Below, piece after piece: positions 11,708 to 24,130 of a stretch of 64,000 nucleotides of DNA (position 1 is the stretch's first letter; every line of letters starts with the position of its first letter). Source of the stretch: Labia minor (Eukaryota > Arthropoda > Insecta > Dermaptera > Spongiphoridae); NCBI GenBank assembly GCA_963082975.1, contig OY720344.1:94555228-94619227 (forward strand), written 5' to 3'. The notes beneath the pieces were generated by a model. It worked only from the letters and a program-made list of their open reading frames with translations. It searched no databases and was not told the origin of the DNA. Both the position numbers and the translations under genes were made by a program.

Positions 11708-11975
11708 CAATTATCTATCTATCTCTGTGGCTCTACTGATCTCGAAAGTTCTTCACCACAACAACCACCATCTAATTATTATTCTCTCCCTAATTTCCTT
11801 ATCTACCTTTATTTCATTAGCCCACCGCACCTTTATTTTACTCACTGGCCTTTTCATAATTGTTTCTCTATATACTAACTTCTCAATAGGTTTTGCTTTA
11901 CCTATTCGACTCATCCTTTTATGATTTGTTTGGAGATGCATAGATATCATGTAATTCCTCGTTTCCGTCTTTCAT
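11708..11975 (-). mobile_element. Short LINE 3'-end fragment
   Basis: Begins on the plus strand with TATCTATCTATCTCTGTGGC, the reverse complement of the LINE 3' end with its GATA tail, and contains TGGAGATGCATAGATATCATG, the reverse of the LHDLY-encoding block. The intervening sequence is strongly diverged or deleted. Confidence 0.65.
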
Positions 11976-12049
11976 TTGTGCATCTTTATTAGTTGCATTA
12001 ATTTTAATAAAATAATTTCAAGTCTATATTTGAATATTTTAATTATTTT

Positions 12050-12176
12050 TACTATGTTGCCAGAGATAGTATTGCGATTACGAAAATTTTCGATGTTGGG
12101 ATTTTGATGTTTTTATACGTTTTGAAGGTCCTTGAGGCCATTTTCACTAAGGTTGAGAAGCGCGCGCGCGCGTGTG

Positions 12177-12207
<31 letters not shown>

Positions 12208-12720
12208 ATATATATATATATATGTGTGTGTATATATATATATATATATGTATGTAGACAAGATTACGCAAAAACGGTTTGAGCTAGAATAATGAAATTT
12301 GGTACTCGGGTATTATTCAAAATTCGTAGTTTTATATCAACATTTGAGAAATGTAGCCCATCCGGAAGTGGATCATTACCTACCCCGTTTTGATTTTTTT
12401 CCCTCTAAAGTGACCATAAAAATAAAGATATATGTTTGATAGTTTTTCACATGATTAAAAATTGTATAAAACTGCTATATATAGAACTTCAGCTTGATTA
12501 AATCGCTGAAAGTACCCGAATTAATTTTTTAACTCTGCAAACCACGCGCCAGCATGTGATGTGGTGCCATCAACAAAGGGCCAAACACGCGCTTGTATAA
12601 TAAATATTGTTTATTAATTTTAATTTATAATTTAATTAATTAAATTTAATTTAAATATAATTTATGTTATTTAATCCAATTCAAATTGTGAGATATTCGA
12701 GTGGAGATTCAGATTTTTTA
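12050..12720 (+). mobile_element. Family C Helentron-like repeat, copy C2 (most complete)
   Basis: Order: GAGATAGTATTGCGATTACG at the 5' end, a mixed CG/TG/TA array at 12162-12250, the shared core (GAAATTTGGTA at 12294, CCGGAAGTGG at 12362), a body with ATATGTTTGATAGTTTTTCA, and a 3' end with ATATTCGAGTGGAGATTCAG. Copies C1 and C3 match the body and the 3' end. ORFs called across the TA/TG array on both strands are artefacts. Confidence 0.75.
12162..12250. repeat. Mixed (CG)n-(TG)n-(TA)n microsatellite
   Basis: GCGCGCGCGCG followed by alternating TGTG and TATA runs. Alternating purine-pyrimidine throughout, so potentially Z-forming or cruciform-forming. Confidence 0.9.
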
Positions 12721-13662
12721 TCTTCAAATTATTGTATTACTTCATGAATGGAAAGCTCCTTATCTTCGTTATCCAATTTTATGAACAGGACCAAAGATCC
12801 ATTTTTCCATTTCGATATTCTTAATATTTTCGCATTATTCTAAAATTGTTATCTTTTGTTAATATTCTCTATCTTTTTAAATAGAATATAAATTCTTATT
12901 AAAATTAAAAATATATCTATACTTTGAAAATGTATTATATTCCAATTTATTGATTAAAAAGAATAATTAATTATATTGGGAGAAGTGATTTCAATTTAGG
13001 ATTAATTTTCGTCATTGAGATCGAAAAACATCAAATTACTTGTAGCGCAACCAATTTGAAATCAGATGAACTCATTTAGAAAGATAAAATGTGAGATTGG
13101 ATGTCCCTGAGGGAAAATACATGATTGGGAAAAAAACCAGTTAAAAAAAATATGGAATAATTTTTTCCTTTTTTTAACTCATGAAATGTTTTATTAAAAA
13201 ACAAAGCGTGCTGCAGTGCGCGTTACACAACTTTCACTTACCACACTACTTTTTTTTGTAATTATCTCTTGATGTGTCAAATTTCATTATAATTTATAAT
13301 TATTAACAATATGGGAGTGTGAATTATGCAAAATAAAAAAAAAAAATATTATAGGTCTTTAAAAGAAGCCTTTTTGAAATCCAATTCATTATTCTTGATA
13401 TTAAAGATATTTATGATTGTCATTGATAAAGCGAGTTTAATCAAAATCATATAATGATCATATAATTAATCATCAATTCTTAATTTAAATTTATAAGACG
13501 TCACAAATGAAGTCAACCATATTAAAGTTTGCCTTTTGCCATTATTTTTTTATTTGATATTGTATTCATATTTTTTATATTTAAAATATTTTAAAATTTT
13601 TTATTTAACTTCAAAATAAAATTAAAAATATTTATTTAATAATATTTTAGAATCAAATTACG

Positions 13663-13689
13663 AAATATATATATATATATATATATATG
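13663..13689. repeat. (TA)n microsatellite beside a family-like junction
   Basis: A TA run preceded by ATCAAATTACGAAATATATA. A similar TTACGAAATATATAT junction occurs at 20135-20150, and related sequence at 25660-25680 (reverse), so this belongs to dispersed 3' halves of an A-related repeat. Confidence 0.5.
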
Positions 13690-15735
13690 AATCTCTCACC
13701 AAAAAAAATCTAAAATTTATTTGTCTTGCAAACATTCTAAGTTTCTAATTTTAAAAACAATTTTTTAATCTGTTTCTTTTAATTTTTTGTTAGTTAATTT
13801 TATGTTTTTTTAATCTAATTTTGTGTTTATTTTTTTTTATTAAATTACTAATTTATATTTATTTATTTATTGTTCTTTTATTAATTCATTTTTAGATAGT
13901 TTTATAATTTTTAATATTTTTTCACTAAAACACATTATTTAAATTTTATTAATATTATTTATTAATATTGAGGACCCCAAGTTCCATTCATTTTAATCAA
14001 ATTGACGCAATAATTTAACATTTAATAATTGTAATAAATAATATTTTTTCAAGGGTCGAGCGATAACTCGGTGTTCCAGGTACTTTATATATATATACTT
14101 TCCGCTTTTATGTTAAGCTGAGCATATCACTTTCAAGACAAAGTACTTTTGGAATAATTTTTTTGGGATTAAGGCACCTTAAAGCTTGAATTCAAATTAT
14201 TTATTGATCGCAATACTTAAGTTTATATATATAAGTAAATGGAATTAAAAATTAATTAATTTCTTTTCATGAAGAATTTTATCAGAATTAAATAATAGTT
14301 TTTTTTATTCTTAAATTAATTTGTTTTTTAAATCTTGTCTAAAATATATAAACTTTTTTTTGTTTGTTCTGATTGGTACGGCTTGGAATCGCTTTAAATT
14401 TCAATTAGATTTTCTGTTTACATTTATCGATTTCGAAATGAATTTTAACATGATAAGAGCTAGATTCCATGATCAACCGGTGGTTTTGTTGGAAGTGAAC
14501 AGGTGCATGGATCGTTTCCTCTGGATTTTCAAACTATTTGTGTAACTAGAGGAAATGGGGAATTTGTACTGTGGTTATCATTGTTTTCTAACATAAAATT
14601 CAATTTGAGTTGATTTAATATTTAATGCCTTGTTTAATTAGGACTTGATGAGGAACAAGGTAATTTAACAGAGGTCGGCAAACTATTTTAAAAAGTCATC
14701 CACTAATTCCATGAAATCACGCTCATTACATAGTCCACCATCTTATTAATTATAACGGATTGAGTTTCTACGTCGATTGTAATTAAAGTTTCTAAATGTT
14801 TAGATATATTATTCAATTATATCATAAAATTACAGATGTAAGTTGTAATACCTAAGCTTAGTTTATTACTCTATATATTTAAATTAATGAAGAATTAATT
14901 AATTAATTTATATATATATATATATATAGGCATTAGTCATTTATAATCTTAATTCAAGATTAAAAGATAAAGATAAATGTTTGTAGACATGTTATTTAGA
15001 TAGTAATTAATGCAGAATTATTGTAACTAAAATTATATAGATAGGTTGGAATAATGCAGTGTTTCAATCCCATCAATATCATATATTCTACCTAATAGAT
15101 TGTTCAATAATTATTCCAAATGCAATCTATTATTGGAAATAATAGTTGAAATTTATGTTTGGGTAATGAATAGAAGGAGTACTTATAAAGGAAAATTTAT
15201 ATAAATCTCACCTTATTATATATATGTATAATACATATATTTTTCTAATTTTGAAAATTGTACACACGATTTTTATGAAATTGGCGTATTATTAGAGTTT
15301 TTGGTGTGAAAATTCGATCTAGGTAAGTCTCATTTATGAAAAAAAAATAATTTTTTTAGTTTTTTTTCTATATTAAAGTAATTAATTTTAGGATTCTATA
15401 AATATTCAAAACAAAACATTATAATTATTTGAATTTTATTGTTAATATTATTAACATATATTCGTCAATATATATTGTATATTTCTTTAATTCAATATTA
15501 AAATTATAATTAAAGAAATATATAAATTATTTGAAATAAAATAATTAATAAATATAATTTAATAATAATAAATTAATTAAAATTAGAATTTGGAGAATAA
15601 ATTAAATAATTTAAAATTTTAATTATTAGAAATAATAATAAAAAAATGTTATTATATTCTAAAGTAAGTATATACTTTTGAGTGTGAATGGCTAGAATTA
15701 TTATTCATTTTTTTATATTCATTGTCGAACATACA

Positions 15736-15995
15736 TACGAGGGCTGTTCAAAAGAAAAGGTGAATTTTTAATTTTCGCTAGCCAGCCATTTTGGATTAGT
15801 ATTTTGTTTTTCACAATTGAACAAATTAGTCACGTTTTTGTTTGTTCTTCGATTTTTTACTTAAAAAAATGAATCAAAGAATATGTATTAAATTTTGAGT
15901 TAAAAATGAAATAAAGTGCTCTGACGCAGTTAAAATGTTGACTGTGGCATTCGGCGAGTCTACTTTGTCTCAAAAGAATTTTTAAATTAAATTTA
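15736..15995 (+). mobile_element. 5' end of a mariner-like element
   Basis: Begins TACGAGGGCTGTTCAAAAGA, a typical mariner terminus with TA. An ATG at 15869 starts MNQRICIKF, a stop, then VKNEIKCSDAVKMLTVAFGE and STLSQKNF, recognisable as the N-terminal helix-turn-helix region of a mariner transposase. The remaining transposase and the 3' end are absent. Pseudogenised. Confidence 0.7.
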
Positions 15996-16032
15996 TTTAT
16001 ATGATAAAAAAGTTAGGATTAAAGTCTTAGAG

Positions 16033-16239
16033 CAATGATTCTCAACCACTGTGCCGCGGCACTTTAGTGTGCCACGAGATTATGAGGCTGTTAAACATTT
16101 CCGACTTTTTTTCTAAATTTTTCCAATATGGTTCTAAAAAAAAAGAAAACTTTTACACTTATCTTTTTCTATGTGTGCCGCCAAATTTTTAAACCGTTAA
16201 AAGTGTGCCGCGGTAAAAAAAAAAGGTTGAGAATCACTG
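16033..16239. mobile_element. hAT-family MITE (207 bp) with 8-bp target duplication
   Basis: Terminal inverted repeats CAATGATTCTCAACC and CAGTGATTCTCAACC (reverse of the right end) flank the element. Direct repeats TCTTAGAG at 16025-16032 and 16240-16247 are the 8-bp target duplication typical of hAT. Internal GTGCCGCGGCAC and GTGTGCCGCGG motifs recur near both ends. No coding capacity. Confidence 0.85.
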
Positions 16240-16319
16240 TCTTAGAGGATAGCTAATTTTTTAATATCCCAGGGATAGAACTGCAATATTCTTTAAACTT
16301 AAATAATACATTTTTAAAG

Positions 16320-16600
16320 TACCGATTGGCGGCTCGGTGAACCCGATACTATTTATTAAAACTTGTGTTTTTCTTTTTTTGGGGGGATTAATATTTAAAG
16401 AGTTATTAATAATTGATGATTATATAGATTCAATTTACAATTTACTAGAAATAGTAGGAAGTCGTGACGGAAAGGGGTTCCTTATTTCCCATTCCCTACC
16501 TTCGACTCAACCATTCATTGGGTCAGGGAATCGGGGGGTTAACGCCCGAATAATTTCTAATAATAAAATGAACAAAATAAGATATACCTGTGCTTGAACC
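16320..16600. other. Unassigned higher-GC segment with a strong hairpin
   Basis: Contains GGCTCGGTGAACCCGATACT at 16330-16349, related to GGCTCGGTGAATCAGGTACT at 20272, so part of a dispersed repeat. It then has a balanced-composition stretch with stem GACTCAACC/TTGGGTC around 16505-16522, flanked by ATTCCCT/AGGGAAT. The 86-codon open frame here has no recognisable family. Confidence 0.4.
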
Positions 16601-17703
16601 TTAGGAATTTGCAACTGATGCCCTTTTTGGATGTTTTTGTTTATCTCATTTTCCAAAAATGAAAATTTTTCAAATTTTTTAATTAGTTGAAGATTGATTA
16701 TTTACATATTCCCTCTTTTCTTCAACTCCACGAATGAGAGGGTAGTTAATCATGTAATAATGACAGTATAAAAACAAAATCAATAAACAAAATAATTAAA
16801 TACAATACACGCATTTTTTTTAAAGCTTATTATATATCCTTGATAAAGGAGATAGATTAAAGGTAAAAAAAACCATAGTAAGTATTCATATCTTTTAATT
16901 ATAAATAAAAAGATCATGATAGCTTAGCACTGTTCATATTTTGTTTTGCTCTTGCTAAGTTGGAGAGCTTTAATAAGTAAATATATTGAGCTTGTACTAT
17001 TTTTAACCCCTTCTCCTCGTGTGTATATATATATATATATATTAATTAAAGTAATCAACAAGAATCTTTTTCTTTTCTTTGGTCAGAGACATGAAAACGT
17101 TCTTTTTTTACTTTATTTAAGGGGAATGGGAAGTAACTTTATGAGAGAGAGAAAAAAAAAATCCATTTCCAATTTATGAATATTGAATATTAATATTTTC
17201 TTTATACACATCCACTACCGCTGTATTTACTTTATGATTTCATCAAAGGAATTGAAACATGAACGAGCATAGAAGCGTTCATGTGGAAAAATCTTTCTTG
17301 AATATTTTTTCGAAATCTATTTTTCTTCTAATATAACTGGAGAAAAAATCTTTAGAGCTCAAGAAAGAATATTTACAAAATAAAAAATTTATTTAAATTT
17401 ATTAATCTAAAAATCTACATTCATTTTATATAAATAATAATAATAATTTACTTCTATTATTTTTATTTACAACATTATAATCAATTTTACTTGATTTGAA
17501 AACAAATAATACTGGATGCTTCAAAAGTAAATGGAGGATAAATGATAATAAACTATAAAATTTCTAATCCTCATTTAACATCTATTTTCTTTCGTTATTC
17601 ATTTAAATTATTTTGTATTATACGATCTCTTAAAGAAAACTCTTAAAAGAAAATATTATATAGTCATAAAAATATAGATTATCATATGGAATATATATGT
17701 ATA

Positions 17704-18206
17704 TGAGGGCAGGTCAATAAGTCGGTGAGATTTTGAATGAAATTCAGGTTTTTGGATTAAAAATGATGCTATTTTTCAACGTAATCTCCTTTGATCTTTA
17801 TACACTTAGTACAACAATTCTCCATTGTTTTAACCCTTCCAAAAAATAAGATTTGCCGAGAACATCAAAATAGATTTGTTTGTTAGATGATTTCAAATCT
17901 CTTTCCGCCCAGCCATTTCTTCAGGTTTGGAAGAAATAGTCACTCCGGACTAACTGCGGAGAATATGACGGATGTGGGAGCAATTCGTATCCCAATTCAT
18001 GGATTTTCATGGAAATTCACTTTTTCCATTTTCTTAAATCACGAGGGAGTCTGTTATTAATGGATGTCAAACAAAAACTATAAGACCCAAATGTATCAAA
18101 TTTCGACAGTAGTCAGTTGATAGTTGCCTACAGATAGGAGTAGTGTTGCCATTTCTTTTAAAAGACTGGAAATTCAAAAAGTCACGGACTTATTGACACG
18201 CCCTCG
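17704..18206 (-). mobile_element. Internally deleted mariner-like element (503 bp)
   Basis: Flanked by TA. Termini TGAGGGCAGGTCAATAAGTC and CGAGGGCGTGTCAATAAGTC (reverse of the right end) are long inverted repeats. On the minus strand the transposase tail is readable: WLGGKRFE near 17910 and CIKIKGDYVEK near 17780, matching the mariner C-terminus. The catalytic middle is missing or scrambled. Confidence 0.8.
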
Positions 18207-18358
18207 TATATATATATTTTTTTTTCTTGATGTATTAGGAAGTTTTTGTTGAGGAAAATCAATCTGGATATTCATGAATAAATAATTTTAATTAGTTACA
18301 TATATATATAATTGTATACATAAAATTATATTATAAAGAGAATAGTTTTATCTTAAAG

Positions 18359-18498
18359 CAGTGGTTTTCACAATGTGCTACATGTACAACTTGTGGTGGT
18401 ACCTACAGTACAGTTACCTTTAAAAATCATTTTAGTGGTACTTGAAATTTTTGATGGAGGTTTCTGTGAATCCTTCTTCAAAAGTTTGAAGACTGCTG
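18359..18498. mobile_element. Short hAT-like MITE (140 bp)
   Basis: Ends CAGTGGTTTTCACAATG and (reverse) CAGCAGTCTTCAAACTTTTG are imperfect inverted repeats starting with CAG, typical of hAT. Flanking octamers TCTTAAAG and TATTAAAG match at 7 of 8 bases, a slightly decayed target duplication. Confidence 0.6.
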
Positions 18499-20019
18499 TA
18501 TTAAAGTACTTTAAATTAAATATTTTCTTTTTAATTGTGCCATATAATTTTTTTAAAAGTATAATTATAAAATTTAATCTAATAAAATCACTAATCGTAC
18601 ATCACACTTTTCATATATTGTAAAGCTTATTATTATTCTCCATCTTTCTTTAATTCAAGAATAAATATATAAATAAACAGAAAAGTAATCTAATTTCATT
18701 ATTATTTAATATAAAATATTTTAAATTAATAGTATTATATGTTTCTCTCTGTCTCTTTCTTTCTTGGGAGAATTGAATATTGATTTGATTTAGAGGTTTT
18801 TTTTCTATTTGATTTTTTCATTTCTTATGCTCCATTTGAGATTGATTTTATTTTTCTTGAGCTACTCTCATCGTTGCAAATTCCAAACTAGATAGATTCG
18901 ATGAAGCAGCAAGGAAGAGTTTTTCCAAAGTGGATTCTCGGGTCAACTTGGGAATAGAGGTTGAATATTGATTTATATTTGGGTTGCGGTTTTGTTGAAA
19001 CATTTGAGGGAGAAAGAGAATGAAAGAGATAGAGATACGGGTGGGATTATCTCCAGGAAGCTTTGTAGAACAAATAAATATTCCAATCACGATCAAGTAA
19101 TGTATTTACCAAAGGCAGCAAAAGAATCAAGTCCTGATGAAAAATGTCTTCCCCTCCTAAATGCCCAAGAGAAACATTTGTTAAAAACATTCATTTCGAT
19201 TTAAAATCAAATGACCAAAAAATTCTGATAAGTTGCTAGATGGTTAATTTTCGATTAGTATATGATAGAGAACAATAAATATATAATCATAGAATGTAAT
19301 ACATACGAAATAGGATTTCCATAATTATAGTATTCCCTTTGGAATATTATGCTAATAATGAAAAGTCATTAGCAACATCAAACTATTTATTATACTTTGA
19401 GATTAATTTAATAATATTTTGCTTAAATACTTTAAATAATTGAATATTAATTACATATTGCTTATCCTATATTTTCAGTAAATATAAATAAATCGATATT
19501 TTTTACTTGAGAAAATTGTTTTAAAACTTCAAATAATAATCGTCTATTGACGACAGACCGAATATTAGACAGGCTAGTAGATCTCTTATTCACATCTGCT
19601 ATAGTTAAAGGGTTTAAAAGCATGTTCTAGCTCATATTGCATATTCATAGTCATTTTGCATCGTCATATTGCAGGTCTTTCCAGGGATAATAATAAATTG
19701 ACTGGGTTGATTAGTATATACATATATCTTATTATAAATACCTATAGCAAATAGATAATCAATCAATTTCTTCTTTTGCATAACCCAGAAATGATTTTTG
19801 GTGTAAAGTCATTGATAAAAATTCATGTATACATATTCGGTTAATGTCGATAATGAATATGGAAATTCTTGTAATAGTTCTATCGATCCCCACATTATAT
19901 TAATAAAATCTCTAATAAGTATGTATTTTTGTTTTAATATATCTTATCTTATAATACTAACAAAAAATTCACACCATAGATAATTTTTATATAGAAAAAT
20001 CGATCTGTAAAGGTTTCAG

Positions 20020-20310
20020 ACTCGGGAAAAATCATTTTTATTAGTTTTTTCTTAATTTAAAAATAGGGAATTTAAATGACATCAGCAACTATCCTTAAAT
20101 ACAAAATATTATAAATATAGATAAAATCAAATTACGAAATATATATATTATGTTATATCCACGGGCCATACTTTTCTGTCTTTCTGTGCATTAATACGTA
20201 CGTTTAAGGTTTAAGGTGTGTATGTTTTATGACTAATTTTTTTAATTTATCTTTTAAATTATTTGAACTGCGGCTCGGTGAATCAGGTACTACTATATTA
20301 ATTAAAGATA
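20020..20310 (+). repeat. A-related repeat 3' half
   Basis: The part at 20030-20100 resembles the family A segment before its TGACGTCA sites. It is followed by TTATATCCACGGGCCATACT, which recurs in reverse at 25620-25650, and by GGCTCGGTGAATCAGGTACT at 20272. No coding content. Confidence 0.5.
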
Positions 20311-20637
20311 TAAATATTTTAAAATTTCTCATTATTAATTTATTATTATTAGATCATAGTTTAGGATATTTTGTGTGTAATAAGATATAATTTAATTATA
20401 ATTTTACAAAATATTATTTCAATTTGCATATACCATATATTATAAAAATATAAAAACTAAAATATGCTTATAAAAAAATATAGGTATACTATACCAATAT
20501 ATATATATAATATTTTTTCTTATTTTTTAAATATTATATAAATTAATTATTATCATAATATTATATATTTATATTTATAATAATATAAAATAATCAAATA
20601 ATAACAAAAAATAATCATCCTCTATTTTAAATATTAA

Positions 20638-21080
20638 CTAGCTGATCAGAGCTAATTCGGCGCTCTTCTCACCTAGACGGGGCTCCGCCCCTGTACCCCC
20701 GAAGTAATACATAATATTTCGTTGGAAGTCTGTATGTAAAAGGTTTTCATCCATTTTGTTTCAATCAGTATATTACATTATATTATCATATCTTTTTGTG
20801 TTCTTATTTAAAAGATATTTTAATTTAATCAGTAAATTAATTATATATTACTATTGTATTTTTATATCTATCTATCTATGTGCCTCTACGGATCTCGAAA
20901 GCAACCCAATTTCTCCAAGTATCCCAATCCTGAGCTATAACCATCTAACTCCTACCCTGTCCCATCTGTCCACGTCCCTACATTGTCCACTCACCGCGTC
21001 CTTGATCTTCCCAATCCCACCATATATTTACTTTGCAACATTTCCAGAAATGGAACACCCGCAGCTCAGCTCAGGAGTTA
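20638..21080 (-). mobile_element. Composite hairpin-ended element D2 carrying a LINE fragment
   Basis: Minus-strand end GCTCTGATCAGCTAG then T. The hairpin is partly mutated here (GAATTAGCTCT). A second GC-rich stem GGGGCGGAGCCCC is at about 20680-20692. Then the same 200-bp module as D1, a GATA tract at about 20868-20878, and a LINE C-terminal remnant that is shorter than in D1 and D3. Confidence 0.5.
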
Positions 21081-21251
21081 CTTAAGATTCTAATTTCTTT
21101 TTTATTTTTCATCTCTCATTTGAGGTACCCTTCACCTCAGAAAAATTTGGTGACCTTACTCCTTGTATTTTAGGCTCTGGAGTTTTTTGCGTACGGACGG
21201 ACAGACTGTCGTATTAAATATATAGATGTTTGTGAAAAAATTATAACAATT

Positions 21252-21265
21252 GGGGGGGGGGGGGG
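21252..21265 (+). repeat. Poly(G) run of 14
   Basis: Uninterrupted G tract, unusual in this AT-rich region. It follows CGTACGGACGGACAGACTGTCG at 21191-21212, which resembles the GTCY-bearing repeats. Confidence 0.9.
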
Positions 21266-22163
21266 TTAAAGGACACTAGTTTAAATAATTATTTGTATCT
21301 ATACAGTTGGACATTGTACTAATTATCCTCTATTATTTCCATTGTAAATATTATTCAAGAAAGTCGAAAATATAACTTGAAACACGAAGAAGCTTCAGTC
21401 AATATTTGAGTCTTATTTTTTTTTCAATGGAGTCATAAAAAATATTTCTAGTACAAACTCATACTGTGCTAATATTTATTCATGTATTTTTTTTTTTATT
21501 CAAATATAATAAAATAAAGATCTTAGTTTATAATTAATTATGTATCTATGTAAAATTGATATATTTAAAATTTATATTTTGTCGTGATTTTTTTTTTGTT
21601 TTATTTTACGAACGCTCAATCATTCTTTTATATTATGTTTGTTGTTTGTCAACAGATGACAAACATTTGTGATAGATTCTCTACGGTTCCAGTTAAAAAG
21701 GGAACATTGATTAATGTTAGAACATTTATAAAACAAATAATGTATACCTATCGTTAAAACATCGAACATTTTGGTCAAATTAATCATAAATCATAACATA
21801 ACTTTATATCATTATATAATGAAGATGATCCAATTTTCAACTTTATATATTGGTAAATGGATAGTATAACCATTTTAATTATGATTCTAAAATGTAAACA
21901 GGGATTAAAATTTTGTTTTATAAACATGAAAATTATATAAACATTTTTTAAGGATAATTGCGAATGAAAACAGTCGGTAAGATTTAATATTAATTTATTT
22001 GGTTGCTTTAAACACATTTAAGTAATTAAATTATCATCTACCCTTTCATCTCATATTTAGAATCTCATAAAAAAATATAAAAAAATAAATTAAATAAAAG
22101 TATATATAATATTATATTTTTTTCTATCCATCTATAAAATTTAACTATTTATCTAACATAATA

Positions 22164-22770
22164 CACCTATCCCCCGATTTACACGGTACTTGTTTTACAC
22201 GTTTTCGCTTTTACACGGTTTTCCAAATAAGTTTTTTTTTTTGTTTTTATCGCACTCTACTAAATGCTACTGTGTACACATCTCATGGGGAATTCCGAGC
22301 TTATGTGCTGACTTGCTGCACATGCACACTGTGTCTGATTTCTTCGCATAAAATTAAAGTTTTATCTACGGAAAATTGTATTTGAGTGAAAGTTTCACAG
22401 TTTCAGAAAGATTTAATTTTCCATATTCCAACCTTCGATTCCGAAAAAAGAATGAGAGTAATTTCTGATAGTGATGAAGGATAATAAAACACCTTTGGTT
22501 TTATTTTTTGTTCTTCTGTTTAATGTATTGTAATTAAATAAAAAAAACAGTGTTTCCGTAATATATTACATATTTTAACCTGTCAATGCATTTTATTTTT
22601 ATTTCTGTGTACACCTAAAAATATTGAAAAAAATCACAACTGTTAAATAGCAAAATTATGCATTTTCTGCAAGCTTTTCGATTTACACGGTTTTGACTTG
22701 AAAATTTTCAATTTTCGATTTACACGTTTTTCTCAGGAACGTATCTACCGTGTAAATCGGGGGATAGGTG
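22164..22770. mobile_element. pogo/Tigger-like non-autonomous element (607 bp)
   Basis: Near-perfect inverted termini CACCTATCCCCCGATTTACA and its reverse at 22751-22770, flanked by TA duplications at 22162 and 22771. TTTACACG and its variants repeat several times inside both ends, suggesting subterminal binding sites. The ends resemble pogo-type CACCTATCCC termini. No intact transposase. Confidence 0.75.
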
Positions 22771-23084
22771 TATTCTAAAAATCGTAGTTTTCCATATCTA
22801 TACTTCTTAGTCTTTTATTCTCTTTTATATGACCTTCAATTATTATAGTTTTTTATATCAATAATCGATCTATGTCCCATTTTAGGGTAAAATCATTTTA
22901 AGTGTTTTATTTCTTAATTAAAATAATTGATTTATTGATTCAGTTTATTTTTATTCATAATTATTTGCCAATTATGATACAAAAGTAATTGCATGATATA
23001 CTGTGGAATTAATTCATTTTGTGAATTCAATTTTAAAATAAAATGGAACTAATTTATTTCTTTGATTTTTATTAACAATCCAAG

Positions 23085-24130
23085 GTAATTCACTTATAGT
23101 ATGTATGATGGATTTTGATAAAACTTTACCAGTAGATTCCTTTTTTGATTCCAAACCAACTTTCCTTAAGAAGTATGTGGCGGTCGCTTCTAGTTTACGA
23201 GATAAAAATTATTCAAGTTTGTATATAAACTAATTATGAATGAGCAGCCAACTAATAATGTTTTATTGACTAATTCACCAATTATTAACTTATTCACTAA
23301 TTTTCGGTTTTTATAAGTTCGGTTTGGATATAAGAAGATTAATAAATTAATTAATTAAATAATTTTCCTAGAGCCATCTGGTGGTCAAATAATAAAACAT
23401 GGTAGCTAAATAGAATATCATTGGATTTATATGCAAGGAAAGTTGGTTTGGAATCAAAAAATCGGGAGTGTCCTCCCCTCGACTTTCCCGCATATGAATA
23501 GGTAATTAGGTTATTATTATTATGTTTTAACAACAATAAAAATAAACAAACTAATTAATTTAAATTATAAAGTAAAATGGTTTAACACTATTATATACAT
23601 TTATAATTTACACCTAACGCTACTTGTATAGGTAAAATGTCACTTCCGGTAGTCAGATCATCATGAAATTTGGTATCTGAATTTTTTTCATATTTTTAAA
23701 TCTATATACAAAATATGAAGCAAATATCTCGAAGCAAATTGGTACTTTACTTGAAAGGTAAACGCAACCAGTGTAGGTAAAGTACCACTTCCGGTTAACC
23801 GATTTTGACGAAATTTTGATAGAAATCTACAAACTGTGAATAATATCGGTGTACCAAATTTCGAAATCCTAGCTTGATTAGTTTTTGAGTAAATTTGCTT
23901 ACAGACATTACATACATACATACATACATACACACACACAGACATAATTCGAAAAATGGTATTTTCCGACTCAGGGAGGTCTAAAACGTCAAGATCTATC
24001 GAAATCTCGAAGTCGAAATTTTTGACGATTCCAATACTTCCCTTATACGAAGTATGCGGGAAAGTAAAAAGGAATCTACTGGTAAAGTTTTATCAAAATC
24101 CATCATACATACTATAAGTGTATAATTACA
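23085..24130. mobile_element. Foldback composite carrying family B copy B2
   Basis: Left arm 23085-23146 (TATGTATGATGGATTTTGAT and beyond) is repeated inverted at 24070-24130. A second inverted pair is TTGATTCCAAACCAACTTTC at 23144-23163 and its reverse at 23439-23458. Between the arms lies family B copy B2 plus about 270 bp of unrelated sequence (23170-23436). Confidence 0.65.
23462..24066 (-). mobile_element. Family B Helentron-like repeat, copy B2
   Basis: Complete reverse copy from the 3' hairpin (GGGAGTGTCCTCCCC at 23464-23478) and CTTTCCCGCATATGAATAG to the 5' palindrome CCTTATACGAAGTATGCGGG at 24041-24060. The microsatellite is short here (about 23909-23940). Core boxes are present in the same spacing as in B1. 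Confidence 0.8.

Noticed and set aside
12052-12292. Open frames with YIYI/TYIYIYTH repeats
   Set aside because: Generated by the TA/TG array of family C.
16337-16597. 86-codon frame
   Set aside because: N-terminal half is AT-driven hydrophobic sequence and the rest lies in an unassigned hairpin segment; no homology recognised.
18848-19204. Overlapping opposite-strand frames of about 80 codons
   Set aside because: Both frames are open over the same DNA, neither has a recognisable motif, and composition is low-complexity (ENERDRDTG).
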